Shown: positions 9,969 through 21,640 of the stretch, piece by piece
Position numbering within the stretch: position 1 is the stretch's first letter
Layout of the letters: each line of letters starts with the position of its first letter
From: Closterium sp. NIES-65
Lineage: Eukaryota > Streptophyta > Zygnematophyceae > Desmidiales > Closteriaceae
Reading direction: 5' to 3'
DNA length: 64,000 bases
Assembly (NCBI GenBank): GCA_948144175.1
Contig: CANXME010002557.1
Coordinates: 124,001-188,000, forward strand
Program-made: the position numbers and the translations under genes
The notes under the pieces: model-generated
The model's input: only the letters and a program-made list of their open reading frames with translations
Told to the model about the DNA's origin: nothing
Databases searched by the model: none

Positions 9969-11640
9969 CCCAGCGCGCCTTAAACTTGTCGATGGTGCCG
10001 TCTGCCTTTGTCTTCACACGGAAGACCCATTTCCCGGTGACTACTGTCTTGTTTCATGCCACGCCGATGGGAACAACTTTCCAGGTGTTCCGTTCTTCTA
10101 GTGCTTTTAGCCCCTTGTCCATGGCTTTGCGCCATTTTTCCTTATGCTCCCCCCCTAGAGCCTGCTGAACGGTGGCAGGCTCCTTAGGAATCTCCGTGCC
10201 GTGGACCGCGGTGACGAGGCCGAGTATCTGAAGGCCACTCTGTGTGTAGCGAGGGAATGTTGTGTCATCTGGATAAGCTTCTTTGTCACCTGCTTCTGGG
10301 TCAGGTATGAAGTTGGGCCCTATGCGTTCTGCTTCGTTTGTGTTGACTTCTGCTGGTGTAACGTAACCGTTGTCGGCGAAGTGGTAAAATACTTCGACGT
10401 TGGCGCTTTCGCGAGGATTTTCGTCCTCCATTGGGACGTCGACGGAGCAGTAAGGGAGAAGTCCGGCTTCCTCTGAGGCTTCATCCACGTTCTACTCTTC
10501 CCATTCAGCTTCGTCTGCTGCCGAGGCGAAAGCTCGGTCGCCACGGAAGCCACCTGTGGGGTCTCGATCTTCTTCCAGGTTGGCAAGGTACGTCGGAAGG
10601 GTGAGTCGTTTGTTGAAGATGACATCACGTGCTGCTACTGTTTCTTTGGAGTGGATGTTGAAAAATTTCCACGCGTTGTAATCTCTTTCGATGCCCAGGT
10701 GTAGTCGCCACTGTGCGAGTTGGGAAAATCGGTTGGCTCGTGCAGATGGGGGTCGGTACTGTACCATGCAGCCAAAAACTCTTAACATTTTTGTGCTGCA
10801 CTGTTTTCCTGTCCACACCAGGTGCGGTGATGCATTGTTCGGGAGCGATGATGAAGAAGGCAAGTTGTGCTGCATGACAGTGTGGTCCATTGCTTCGGGC
10901 CACTGGTGGTTGGGCAGTCGCATGCCTCGTAGCAACTTGCGCATGGTGTTTTGAGGAGTTTGTTCATCCTTTCTGCTACGCCTTGCTGCTAGTGAGCGTA
11001 GGGAAGAGAGATGAGCCTCTTGATCCCTTTTTCTGCCAGGTATTGCTTTGCGAGTACCAGAAGCCTTCGGGACTGCAGTTGGGGTCGAGATCCGGTGGAT
11101 GTGTCCAAGAGGTGAAGATGACGATCCCGTCATTGTCAGCAGTGCCAAGATCTGGGACGAAGTTGAGGACGAAGACGTTATTTTTCAGGACCGCCTTCCC
11201 AATGTAGAGACCGCCCTTCCCGTGGTATAACTTGAACTCCTGTGTTGTGCTGTCTGCTTCGAGATGGATGCCTTTCGCCAGCAGCTGACTGACGCTTATT
11301 CAGTTGTAGCCGAGTCCCTCTGCAATTAATACTTTTGACATCTGTAATATGACGTTTTTCTCTCGTGACTGAAGTTGCACCACGCCTTGTCGTCGTGTGC
11401 GCATGTTCTGGTTGTTGGCGACGATGATGACGACTTCCCGCTGAAGTTGGTATTCCCGTTGAACGAAGCGACCTGAAGAGCACATGTGTTGTCCGCAACA
11501 ATTGTCCAAGAACCAGGTATCCTTCCTAGACGGTTTACTTTGGGCGATGGCTGCGTACGTCGGGTTCGGTTGCAGTGACTCCCGACGTGGAGTCCTTTCA
11601 TCGAGTTGTTCTTCTGGTGAGTAGTGCGGGAGCGATTCGG
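9969..11640 (-). pseudogene. Protease, integrase and start of RT of element C
   Basis: Minus-strand pol segment aligning with D. It has a protease-proximal GQHMCSSGRFV segment (about 11,470), an integrase portion (NTMRKLLRGMRLPNHQWPEA, WTGKQCSTKMLRVFGCMVQY), a low-similarity linker with VTPAEVNTN and GPNFIPDPEAGD, and the beginning of reverse transcriptase. The integrase part is shorter than in D. It is broken. Confidence 0.82.
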
Positions 11641-12985
11641 TGATGCAGGAGTCGGTCAATCTTGCGATGCAGCTGACGATGTTCCTTGTTCCTTGTGCAG
11701 GTTGTCCCGTCGACGTTGTTGACGTTTGCACTTGAGTGGTGGGATTTACTTGCGTTGAGGCAACTTGACTGCTTGAAGGTCGAAGCCGCCGCTGCGTTGG
11801 TGTTGACTGCTGCCGGTTAGGGCAGTGTGTGCGGGGATGACCTGACGTCTTGCAGAGATGACAAAACGGAGGTACGGGTTGCTGTCCTTGGTACTTATTT
11901 TGCCGATGGTTGTTGTTGTTGTAGCGCCGTTGAGTGTGGAAAGCGAACTCAGGCACTGACGTCTTCCTTCTGTGTTTTTCTTCTTGTACGTCCATGTCTT
12001 GTTGTTCGGCGTGAATCTCGGCGTAGAGAGCTACTTCGGAGATTTTTCCGTGAGTTCGGAGTATGGCACGAGTGGAGCGCCAATGAGGACCAAGACCGCC
12101 AATGACGACTGTGACGAAGGCGTCTTCTGATATCGACCCTCCGCGTCGAAAGAGTTTGTCGCGCAATTTGCGACAGCGGCTGATATACGCCATCCTTTTT
12201 TCGCACGGTTTCATTTCGACTGTTGTCAGTTGCGCCATTAACCGGCTTTGATTGACGATGTCTGTTGCTTGATACAGGTTCTTCATTTGGTTGTAAGCGA
12301 GCTCTGCGGAGTTGCCGTATCCCCTGTAAGACCGTATATTCAGCTGCTGATTTAGAGCGATATTCCTCAGTAGGATTGTGTACGCCATCATTGACTGGTA
12401 CGTGTATTGTTGCTTGTCCTACTGTGTGTCGTGTGTTGGATATGGCAGGGACCCTTCGAAGAAACCAAGAATCTGCGCGCCTTCCATCATTAGTTCGAAC
12501 TCGAACGACCAAGTAAAGAAGTCATTCCCGTCGAAAGGCCTTGACGTTTGCAGATTTAAGACGTGCGCGAACTGCGACTGAACTTGAAGTGCATCCAGTG
12601 TTTTCTCTTGTCCACGTGCAGGCTGTGGGTGTGGTATGAAGCTGACGGAGCCGCGCTGGGGCTCGTACGGAGCAAAGGTAGGCTGCTGCTGTTGATTTCC
12701 GCGTGCGTAGGATGAGCCGTTGAGACTCATGGGTGTCACATTGTTGCTGTTGTTTGACTGCGCAGGTGCTGACTGCTGGTGTTGCTCGAAGAAGGACACA
12801 AAGGAGAAGAACTTCTCCATCATGTTCTGGTCGAAGCCTGCAGGTTGATTCGCAAGAGTTTCAGTGGACCGTGCTGCTGGTCTTGTCGCCGTACCCTGCT
12901 CTGTCTGTAGGCCAGAGGCAAGAGGTGGAGTAGGGGTAGTGCCGGGAGAACCATTAGAGGAACTCCTTTCCTTCTGAGTAGCCAT
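11641..12985 (-). pseudogene. Gag region of element C
   Basis: Starts with MATQKERSS at 12,985, with an in-frame ATG further upstream at 13,039 that lies in the primer site. It has a Gln/Ser-rich N-terminus, a UBN2-type copia gag domain (FFTWSFEFELMMEGAQILGF, AYTILLRNIALNQQ, MKNLYQATDIV), and a canonical zinc knuckle CHLCKTSGHPRTHC (C-x2-C-x4-H-x4-C, about 11,815-11,860). It forms the particle and packages RNA. It is close to whole over most of its length. Confidence 0.88.
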
Positions 12986-13031
12986 GCTTGCTGATGTTGT
13001 AGGTGTCTTGATAGTGGAATTTGTCCTGACA

Positions 13032-13043
13032 GCTCTCATACCA
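13032..13043 (-). promoter_or_regulatory. Primer binding site of element C
   Basis: In coding sense TGGTATGAGAGC directly follows the 5' LTR. It resembles the initiator-Met-tRNA complement and contains an ATG that opens into the gag frame. D has the same sequence at 26,024-26,035. Confidence 0.75.
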
Positions 13044-13431
13044 TGTTGGGCTGAGAAGAGCCCTTAGGATCTTTGCAGGACTAAATTTTGAGTAGGACAA
13101 TCTAATAGCGGAAGCGTTTAATGAAATGTTTGTGAACCACCTTGCGCTCGTATGTGAGGGCAAAGTAGATTGATTAAAACAAAGAGATACAAGTGTTTAT
13201 AAGAGTACAAGGGAATATGTAGGGTTATGACTAATCACTGTTTTGCTATTGTTGTTGCGGTTTGATACAGTGACGACTCGGGCAACTACTCAATAGCGAG
13301 TCAATTGTGTGTCCTTGCTGTCGCGCTGTACTTGTCAGGTCAAAGGTCGCTGACCTTTGACTTTCGCGTAACCTCCAGAAGTTGTTCAACCTCCGAGGGT
13401 TGACTTGCCAATGCTTCGATATGTTTCACTT
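13044..13431 (-). repeat. 5' LTR of element C, inner part (split by element D)
   Basis: 388 bp beginning TGTTGGGCTGA on the plus strand and aligning with the LTRs of D. The last 56 bp of the same LTR are at 26,484-26,539, on the far side of D. CACTT (13,427-13,431) is the target repeat of D. Confidence 0.92.
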
Positions 13432-13876
13432 TGTTGGGCTGAAAAAGCCCTTAGGATCTTTGCAGAGGTGAATTCTGGGTAGAGTTGATGTAGTAGCAGA
13501 AGCGTTTAATAAAGAGTTTGTGAACCACCTTGCGCTAGTATGTGAGGGCAAAGTAAATTGATTAAAGCAAAGAGATACAAGATTATATATGAATACAGAG
13601 AATATGAAGAGACACAGTTATAACTACTTTACTGTTGTTGTTGCGGTTCGATACAATGACGACTCGGGCAACTGCTCTGCAACGAGTCAGTTGTGTGTCC
13701 TTGCTGTCGCGCTGCATTTGACAAGTCAAAGGTCGCTGACCTTTGACTTTCGCGTAACCTCCAACGGTTACTTCAACCTCCGAGGGTTGACTCGCTGGTG
13801 CCTTGATATGCTCTGCTTCGCTTGTGCCTTAGTGTTTCGACACGACAGAGGTGCTTAGGAACGATTGTTTCCAACA
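13432..13876 (-). repeat. 3' LTR of element D
   Basis: 445 bp with TG/CA ends, paired with 26,036-26,478. A polypurine run (in coding sense AGCGAAGGGGAG) lies directly upstream at about 13,877-13,890. Confidence 0.95.
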
Positions 13877-15345
13877 CTCCCCTTCGCTTCTGGAATGTCG
13901 CTGACGTGGCTCTGTCCAGTCAGCAGCATGCAATGTTCGAACTTCTGCTTTCCGAGCCTCTTGGTCAGGTAATCAGCTGCCATCTCCGACGTGGGGCAGT
14001 ATGACAGCTCAAGCCTTCCCTTCTCGATCTCGTCCTTCACGAAGAAATATCGTAGGGCGATGTGTTTCGTTCTGTTCGCGAAGCCGTTCTTATTGGCGAT
14101 GCGAATTGCCGACTGGTTGTCGCAGAACAGGATGAAGTTGTGTAACTCGGCTAACTTCGCTTCTTCCAACAGCTCGCGAAGGTAGAGTCCTTCCTTGGTG
14201 GCTGAGCAGAGTGCAATAAATTATGCTTCAGCTGACGAGAGAGCAATTAGTTCTTGCTTGCTCAATTGCTAGGAGATAGGCCCGATAGGCTTGAGGCGGT
14301 AGATGTAGCCGGTGCGTGATCGTCTGTTGTCGGAGACGCCTGCGTGGTCTGCGTCGACGTAGCCGATTAGCTTATGCGTTGTAGTTGCGTTCTTATGATA
14401 AGTCAGTCCGACCGTCGGGGTACTGACAAGGTAGTGAAGACTGCGGTCGAGCTCCGCCAGATGTTCCGCTTCAGGCCTCTTGAGGTAGGTGGCGAGCTGG
14501 CTTGCAGAGTAGGATAGATCTGGGCAGCAGGTGACAGCTGCGAAGAGAAGGCAGCCCAGCTTTCTCTGGTAGTCGCGGATGCCGGCGGGCTTGAGTAGAG
14601 CGGAGCCTTCCTTGTTGCTTGCTGTCGTGTAGTTGTACGGTGTTGAGATAGTAGTTGGTGTGAGTGCGAAACGCTTGGCGATGGTGTCGGCGTATTTCGC
14701 GGCGCTGAGGTGGATAGCGTCTTCTTCTTCTCTGATGTTGAGGCCAAGGTACTCTGTGATGGTAGGTGAGACCGTGAGTGTGAGGTCTTGTTGTAGCTCC
14801 CCTTCGAACCAGGTTGTAATGCCTTCGGTTGAGCCAATGTAGAGTAGGTCGTCTACATAGACGATTAGCAGGATGTAGTCGGTACCCTTCGAAAGCCGGT
14901 ACATGCCCTGGTCGTGCGGTAGTTGCTTGAAGCCGATGCGAATGAGGCGAGCGTGTAGGTATTGTTGCCATAGTCGCGGGGCTTGCTTGATGCCGTAGAG
15001 TGACTTGAGTAGTTGACAGACGTGTTTCGAGTCCGTGCTGGAGCCGTGTGGTAGCTCGACGAAGATCTCGACGTCGACGGGTGCGTAGAGGAATGCATTA
15101 GCGACGTCGATTTGCCTTAGCTTCTTCTTCTTCATGGCGGCGATCGCGAGAAGGATCCGTAGCGAGGTGTGTCGGCTGACTAGAGCGAATGTTTCGGTGA
15201 AGTCGCGTCCGTGCTCTTGGTCGAAGCCACGAACGACCCAGCGTGCTTTGAATTTGTCGATGGTGCCATCGGCCTTTGTCTTCACATGGAAGACCCATTT
15301 CCCGGTGAGTACTGTCTTGTTCCGTGTCACGCCGATGGGGACCAC
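13877..15345 (-). pseudogene. Reverse transcriptase and RNase H of element D
   Basis: Minus strand. The reverse transcriptase has KFKARWVVRGF, RQIDVANAFLYAPV, LLKSLYGIKQAPRLW and the catalytic LIVYVDDLLYIGS. The connection and RNase H follow with LIGYVDADHAGVSDNRRSRT, FILFCDNQSAIRIANK, RTKHIALRYFFV and a C-terminal MAADYLTKRL. It belongs to a copia lineage distinct from family 1 (YVDDLLYIG against YVDDLVFAT). It is nearly whole over the RT. Confidence 0.92.
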
Positions 15346-17144
15346 CTTCCACGTGTTGCGTCTCCATTGCCTTCAGCTCCTTGTCCATGGCTTTGCGCCA
15401 TTTTTCTTTATGTTCCCCCCCCAGAGCCTGCTGAACCGTCGCAGGCTCTTTAGGAGTGATGGAGCCGTGGACTGCGGTGACGAGCCCGAGAATATGCAGT
15501 CCACTCTGTGAGTAGCGGGGAAGATTTACATCCTCGGGATGAGCTGCTTCATCTCCCGCTTCTGGATCAGGTATGAAATTTGGTCCTACTCGTTCTGCTT
15601 TGTTCGTGTTGACTGTCGCAGGTGTTACGTAACCGTTGTCGGCGAAATGGTAGAAGGTTTCGGCGTTGGCACTTTCGCGAGGGTTGTCTTCGTCCATGGG
15701 AACGTCGACGGAGCAGAACGGAAGAGGTCTGGCTTCTTTTGAGGCGTTGTCCACATTCTGCTCGTCCCAGCCTGCTTCGTCCGCTGCTGAGGCGAAGGCT
15801 CGGTCACCACGAAGACCACCTGTGGGATCTTCGTCTTCTTGCAAGTTGGCAAGGTACGTCTGGAGTGTGAGCCGTTCGTAGAAAATTACGTCACGTGCTG
15901 CTACTGTTTCCTTGGAGTGGACGTCGAAGATTTTCCACGTGTTGTAGTTCTTTTCGATGCCCAGGTGTAGTCCCCACTGTGCTCGTCGAGAAAGTCGGCC
16001 CGCTCGTGCTGCTGGGGGTTGGTACTGTACCATGCACCCGAAAACTCGTAACATTTTTGTGCTGCCCTGTTTCCCTGTCCATAGCAGATGCGGTGATGCG
16101 TTGTTCGGAAGCGATGACGACGACAACAAATTGTGCAGCATGACAGCGTGTTCCATTGCTGCAGGCCATTGGTGGTTGGGTAGCCGCATGCCATGTAACA
16201 GTTTGCGCATGGTGTTCTGCAAGGTCCTGTTCATTCTTTCTGCTACTCCTTGCTGCTGATGGGCGTAGGGAACGGAGATGAGCTGCTTGATTCCCCTTTC
16301 CGCAAGGTAATGCTTGAATCGCTGAGAGGTGTATTCTCCTCCTCCATCTGATTGGAAGCTTTTCAGTTGTACGCCCGACTCTCTCTCTGCTACTGGTAGC
16401 CAGGCAACGAAGGCTGCGAATGCCATGTCGCGGCTAGGTAGGTTTAGGTGCCAGACGTAACGGGTGGCGGCGTCGATAAAGGTGATTGTGTAGTTGTATG
16501 TGATTTGTCCTGGTTCCCGATTGAATGGGATGTCGCTATATACCTTCTCGAGTGGTGCGTACGCGTGAGCGCTTGGGTTGTGATGTGGCGCGAATGGTCG
16601 ATGCGGTAAGTCGCCTTCAGGGCAGGTGAAGCACGTTCCTCGCGCTCGTTGAAGTTCTCGTCCGTCGGTTAGTAGGAGCGAGTCCTTGTCAAGTACTCCT
16701 GCTCTTATTGTATTGTTTAATACTGTGTTGCTTGGGTGTCCAAACCTTGCGTACCAGGTGCTTTCGTTGGCGCGATGTCCGGGTGATCGTCGTTACATGT
16801 CGGAGTTGGAGTAGAAGCTGGCGGTGAAGTTGGTGCTGCGATGAAATTCTCGTGGTGCTGGGTGTAGTTGTTGCGCTGGTGTTGGTGGTGTGTCGTCGAT
16901 GAGGAGTGGTGTCGTTGAAGGACCAGCAACTGGTGTTGACGTTCCTGCTGATGCCGTTGATGGTTCTGCTACTGCCGATGTTGTCTCTGCTGCTGCCGAT
17001 GTTGGATCTGCTGCTGCCAATGTTGTCTCTGCTGCTGCCGATGTTGTCTCTGCTGCCGATGTTGTCTCTGCTGCCGATGTTGTCTCTGCTGCTGCCGATG
17101 TTGTCTGAATTGTTGCTAACGCCCTTGTTCTTTCTGCTTCAGGG
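15346..17144 (-). pseudogene. Integrase region of element D
   Basis: Minus strand. The integrase core has SDGGGEYTSQRF (second D), YAHQQQGVAERMNRT (E), then copia C-terminal segments (WTGKQGSTKMLRVFGCMVQY, GLHLGIEKNYNTWKIFDV). An Ala/Thr-rich minisatellite lies upstream (16,953-17,110). The element continues at 24,087 on the other side of E. It is broken. Confidence 0.88.
16953..17110 (-). repeat. Ala/Thr minisatellite in element D
   Basis: Tandem units of 15-18 bp (plus-strand unit near CTGCTGCCGATGTTGTCT) encoding TTSAAAE-type repeats in coding sense, between the protease/pre-integrase region and the integrase core. Element C has no such array at the matching place. Confidence 0.8.
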
Positions 17145-17149
17145 ATGGT

Positions 17150-17280
17150 TGTCAGAACATCATAGCTTATGCTGTTGTGTAGGCTATAGTGGGGTATCCT
17201 ATAGGGGGTACAACCCAATTAGGGTTGGTACTTGTACTCACACATTTCTTAGTTCATTCATTCGTGTTCTTTGTTTCACA
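17150..17280 (+). repeat. 5' LTR of element E
   Basis: 131 bp, TGTCAG to TTTCACA, next to the ATGGT target repeat. Confidence 0.95.
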
Positions 17281-17294
17281 TGGAATCAGAGCAG
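17281..17294 (+). promoter_or_regulatory. Primer binding site of element E
   Basis: TGGAATCAGAGCAG immediately follows the 5' LTR and resembles the initiator-Met-tRNA complement. Confidence 0.75.
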
Positions 17295-17369
17295 GTTCCC
17301 TCCTAGGGACTGCTTCTAGGGCCCACCGAAGCGCGCCCCGAGGCGCGTTTTCCTTTTTTTTTAGCGACC

Positions 17370-18310
17370 CTCGGTGTCGCCCCTAGCGGCCCGTTGCGCC
17401 GCCCTTTCCTACACGGCCCCGCCGCCCTTACGTCGCGGCCCCACCGCCCTTCCTTCGCGGCCCCGCCGCTCTACTCACGCGGCCCCGCCGCCCTGCACTT
17501 CGCGGCCCCGCCGCCCTTCCTTCGCGGCCCCGCCGCCCTGCACGTCGCGGCCCCGCCGCCCTGCACGTCGCGGCCCCGCCGCCCTGCACGTTGCGGCCCC
17601 GCCGCCCTTCCTTCGCGACCCCGCCGCCCTTCCTTCACGGCCCCGCCGCTCTGCTCATGCGGCCCCGCCGCCCTTCCTTCACGGCCCCGCCGCTCTGCTA
17701 ACGCGGCCCCGCCGCCCTTCCTTCACGGCCCCGCCGCTCTGCTCACGCGGCCCCGCCGCCCTGCACTTCGCGGCCCCGCTGCCCTTCATCCGCGGCCCCG
17801 CCGCCCTTCCTTCGCGGCCCCGCCGCCTTGCACGTCGCGGCCCCGCCGCCCTGCACGTTGCGGCCCCGCCGCCCTTCCTTCGCGGCCCTGCCGCCCTGCA
17901 CGTCGCGGCCCTGCCGCCCTGCACTTCGCGGCCCCGCCGCCGTTCATTCGCGGCCCCGCCGCCCTTCCTTCGCGGCCCCGCCGCCCTACACGTCGCGGCC
18001 CCGCCGCCCTGCACGTCGCGGCCCCGCCGCCCTTCCTTCGCGGCCCCGCCGGCCCAGCCGCCCTGCACTTCGCGGCCCCGCCGCCCTGCTAACGCGGCCC
18101 CGCCGCCCTTCCTTCGCGGCCCCGCCGCCCTTTATTACGCGGCCCCGCCGCCCTGCTACAGCGGCCCCGCCACCCTGCACTTCGCGGCCATGCCGCCCTC
18201 CCTTAGCGGCCCCGCCGCCCTGCACTTAGCGGCCCCGCCGCTCTTCCTTCGCAGCCCCACCTCCCTACGCTTCGCGGCCCCGCTACCCTCAGCTCCTCGC
18301 CCGCTGCACC
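17370..18310 (+). repeat. Leader tandem repeat array of element E (23-bp period)
   Basis: About 900 bp of C-rich repeat with a 23-bp unit near GCCGCCCTGCACGTCGCGG plus CCCC. Because 23 is not a multiple of three, the reading frame rotates through the array. All three frames stay mostly open because no frame of the unit has a stop. The resulting Arg/Pro/Ala-rich open frames are not considered genes. Confidence 0.88.
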
Positions 18311-18624
18311 ACCCTGCATCGTGCACCCGAGCAGCCGACCGCCGCGCCGCCGAGTTTCAGGAGAGCCGATCCGCCCAGCAGCTGCACAGCCGAGCCGCCC
18401 ATCAGCCGAGCCGCCGAGCCGCCGAGCTGCCCGATCGCCGAGCCGCCCTGCCGCCCTGCACTCAGCCGCCGAGCCGCCCCGCAGCCGAGCCTCCCTGCAG
18501 CCGAGCCGCCCTTCTGCCGAGCCGCCCTTCTGACGAGCCGCCTGTCCTGCCCTGTCTTGTGAGCACGACCCACTGCTACTGCGTGCCCTGCCCCCCCCAG
18601 TGCTTGCACGTCTAGTCTGTCGTC

Positions 18625-19900
18625 ATGGCTACCCCCAGTGTCCTCGCTTTTGACACTGAGGGTCGAGCCATTGACTTTGAGGTCTGGGTCGACGACCTGC
18701 AGTTGTTTTTACAGTGCGATAGAGCGGACGGTCTTTCTCTCTTTGACCTCTCCTCTGGCGCCTCTCCTGCTCCTACTCCTGATGCTGACCCCACTGTTCG
18801 CTCTCAGTGGGCCATCCGCGATGCTGCTGCACGTCTTGCTGTGCATCGCCACCTCCCTACCACTGAGCGCGCGCACTTTAGTCAGTACAAGAGTGTTCAG
18901 ACCTTGTACGACGCTGTAGTTGCGCGCTACTCTTCCCCTGCCACTGCTGCACTGAGTCGCCTCATGCTACCGTACCTCTTTCCTGACCTTGCTGCCTTTC
19001 CCACAGTCGCTGACCTCATTACGCACCTCCGCACTAGTGACACCCGCTACCGCGCCGCCCTTCCTGCTGAGTTCTGCGCCAAGAACCCCCCCCCCCCATG
19101 TACATCGCTCTCTATTACATAGTCACTCGCCTCCCTGACTCCCTTCGCGTAGTCAGGGACCACTTCCTCTCAGTCTGTCCCACCACTCTCACTATTGACC
19201 TCCTCGAGAAGGCCCTCCTAGTGGCAGAGAAGAGCATAGTCGCTGTAGGAGCTTCTCGTGGAGACCCGCGCACCACCATCTTTGAGGGGTGTTCTCCTTC
19301 CCCCCTGCTGCCCTCTGTTGCCTCTGCTGCTGCCGCCGACCTGCTTGGTCTTGAGTCGGTCGGCACGGCGTCTGTCCCTAGCGGGAGACGCCGATCTGGC
19401 AAGGGCAAGGGGGGCAAGGGCGCGGGTGGAGCTGGCGGGGGCGGTGGAGGTGGCGGTGGAGGCGGCGGAGGGAGTGGGGGTGGCGGTGGGAGTGGTGGCG
19501 GGGGTGGTGGCGGTGGTGGCAGCAGCGTAGGCGGAGGCGGTGGCGGCGGCGGCGGTGGGATCGGAGGCGGCGGTGGTGGCGGAGGTGAAGGCGGTGGTGG
19601 CGGAGGAGGTGGAGCCGCTCGGGGTAGTGCCCCGCAGCGGAGCGGCTCTGGTGGTGGTCAGCGCCAGCAGCAGCAGCAGCAGCAGCGTTCTCAGGACGTC
19701 CCCCCGCCTCAGCAGCTCCGTGAGTGGTACACGCAGCGTCAGCGTGGTGGAGGTTTTGGCCCGTGCACCTACGTTCTTCGTTCCGGCGACCGAGCGGGTG
19801 AGCAGTGTGGGGGTGCCCACTCCACCCAGCGCTGCTATGGCCGCCCGTCGGACGCGTGGCGTCAGCAGTTCCCTAAGGCTAGTGAGATCCCTCGCTGAGA
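18625..19900 (+). pseudogene. Gag region of element E
   Basis: Starts MATPSVLAFDTEG at 18,625. It has the copia gag helices (EVWVDDLQLFLQCDRADGL, HLPTTERAHFSQYKS, LSRLMLPYLFPDLAAF), a poly-glycine segment (about 19,430-19,610), a Gln run, and the expanded zinc knuckle C-x13-C-x3-H-x4-C (about 19,760-19,840) ending in RCYGRPSDAW. It is broken. The equivalent frame in F is open throughout. Confidence 0.88.
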
Positions 19901-20580
19901 GAGCTGTCTAGGGCTGGCGTACCGATCTTTGATCTTGACTTTGATGCTATCCTTGCCGCCATGTATGCTGTGACTATTAGTGATGAGGGTGACTGTTACC
20001 GGTGTTTCCCGCCCGACCCGGGCATTGGTACTGCTGCGCTAGGTGCTTGTGAGGCTGCTGCTCTAGGTGCTAGTGCGTCTGCGCTCTCAGGTACTGGTGA
20101 GGCTGCACTCTAAGGTACCGCGTCGGCTTCGGCCTCCCTCACCTTCACACTTGACTCCGGGGCTTCTCGCTCCTTCTTTCGGGACCGCACCACACTCACG
20201 CCGCTTGGTCAGCCGGTTGCGGTCTCACTGGCTGACCCCTCTGGGGGTCTTGTCCTCTCTCACTTCTCCACTGTCCTCCCGTGTCCAGCTGCCCCCTCGG
20301 GCACCCTGTCTGGTCTGTACCTCCCCTCGTTCTCGACGAACTTGGTGAGTGGTGCTGACTTGCAGGATGCGGGGGTTCACCACTTTACTCCTGCGAGTCA
20401 GCGGGTGACCCACTGCACGGACGCGCGCAAACGCCGACACCTGGCCATGTTCTCCCGTCGGCCGGGGTCGAGCCTCTACACCCTGACCACTGAGTCTCCT
20501 CCTGTCCCTGTGTCTGGCCAGGTAGCTGCGTCGGGTCAAGTGTTTGCTGCTGCGTCCAGGTCTGGTCCTGAGTCTGCCCC
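19901..20580 (+). pseudogene. Protease region of element E
   Basis: The aspartic protease motif LDSGASRSFF lies near 20,150-20,180, followed by the flap-like segment LADPSGG and LYLPSFSTNLVSGADLQDAG. The upstream part is a low-complexity A-L-G-A repeat. The protease cleaves the polyprotein. It is broken. Confidence 0.8.
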
Positions 20581-20589
20581 CTGCTCGTG

Positions 20590-21640
20590 TCACCTCCAGT
20601 CTCACGAGACTCTCCTGTGGCACCACCGTCTTGGCCACCCCTCCTTGCCTCGTCTCAAGGACATGGCTTCCCGTGTCCTTGTCTCTGGTCTCCCTCGGTC
20701 TCTCCCTCCCTTTCCTTCGGGGCCTGGACCTTCCTGTGTCCCTTGTGTCGAGGGGCGGCTCTGGGCAACCCCTCACTCCTCCCAGTTTCCTCCGACAAAG
20801 GCTCCTCAGCAGACGCTTCACATGGACGTGTGGGGCCCGGCCCGCGTCCGTGGACACGGTCACGAGCGCTACTTCCTGCTGGTGGTTGACGACTACTCGC
20901 GTTTCACCACAGTCTTCCCCTTGCGCAGCAAGGGTGATGTCATTGAGGTGTTGATCGACTGGATCCGCGCAGCTCGTCTCCAGCTCTGGAGGAGCTTCGG
21001 CTCGAACTTTCCTGTTCTGCGTCTGGACTCTGACCGAGGCGGAGAGTTCTCCTCTGACCTTCTGCGAGCCTACTATCGTGCACGAGACATCCGCCAGACC
21101 TTTACGCTTCCAGACTCTCCGCAGCAAAATGGGATTGCTGAGCGTCGCATTGGCATGGTCATGGACGTCGCTCGTACGTCCATGATGCATGCGGCTGCCC
21201 CCCATTTTCTGTGGCCGTTTGCGGTTCGGTACGCGGCGCATCAGATCAACCTTCACCCAGGGGTTTCCCGGCCGGGTAAGGTCCGTACCTCCCCAGCTCT
21301 GCTGTGGACTGGGAAGGTCGGCGATGCGTTTGCGTTCCGTGTCTGGGGATCTCGGGCGTTTGTCCGCGACTTGTCGGCGGACAAGCTGTCCCCCCGTGCT
21401 GCTCCCTGTGTCTTCCTTGGCTTCCCCCCTGACGCTCCTGGGTGGCAGTTCTACCACCCCTCCTCTCGTCGTGTTCTATCCTCCCAGGACGTCACGTTCG
21501 ACGAGTCAGTCCCCTTCTACCGTCTCTTCCCCTACCGCACTCCTTCCTTCCCCCCGCCGCTGCACTTCCTTGTGCCAGGTCCCCCTCTGGTAGACCCCCT
21601 TCCCCCTCAGGGTCCTGCCCCTTCAGGTGTGTCCTAGGTT
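20590..21640 (+). pseudogene. Integrase region of element E
   Basis: Pre-integrase zinc site (LLWHHRLGHPSL, CVPCVEG), integrase core with LHMDVWGPARV and LVVDDYSRF (first D), LDSDRGGEFSS (second D), DSPQQNGIAERRIG (E), then WPFAVRYAAHQIN and the copia C-terminal AFVRDLSADKLSPRAAP. Much of this region is an open frame. Confidence 0.9.

Larger units (their letters stand above)
9964..13431 (-). mobile_element. Element C, segment 2: Ty1/copia family 2
   Basis: This continues element C beyond the insertion of B. In coding order it has part of the 5' LTR (13,044-13,431), primer site, gag (about 11,650-12,985), protease and integrase parts, and the start of reverse transcriptase down to 9,969. It is close in sequence to D, the other family 2 element. 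Its 5' LTR is split by D and resumes at 26,484-26,539. It is broken, with many breaks. Confidence 0.9.

Noticed and set aside
17374-18615. Long open frame (413 codons, Arg/Pro/Ala-rich) in the leader of E
   Set aside because: It spans the 23-bp tandem array, in which all three frames lack stops. The composition, not selection, explains its length, and no domain is present.
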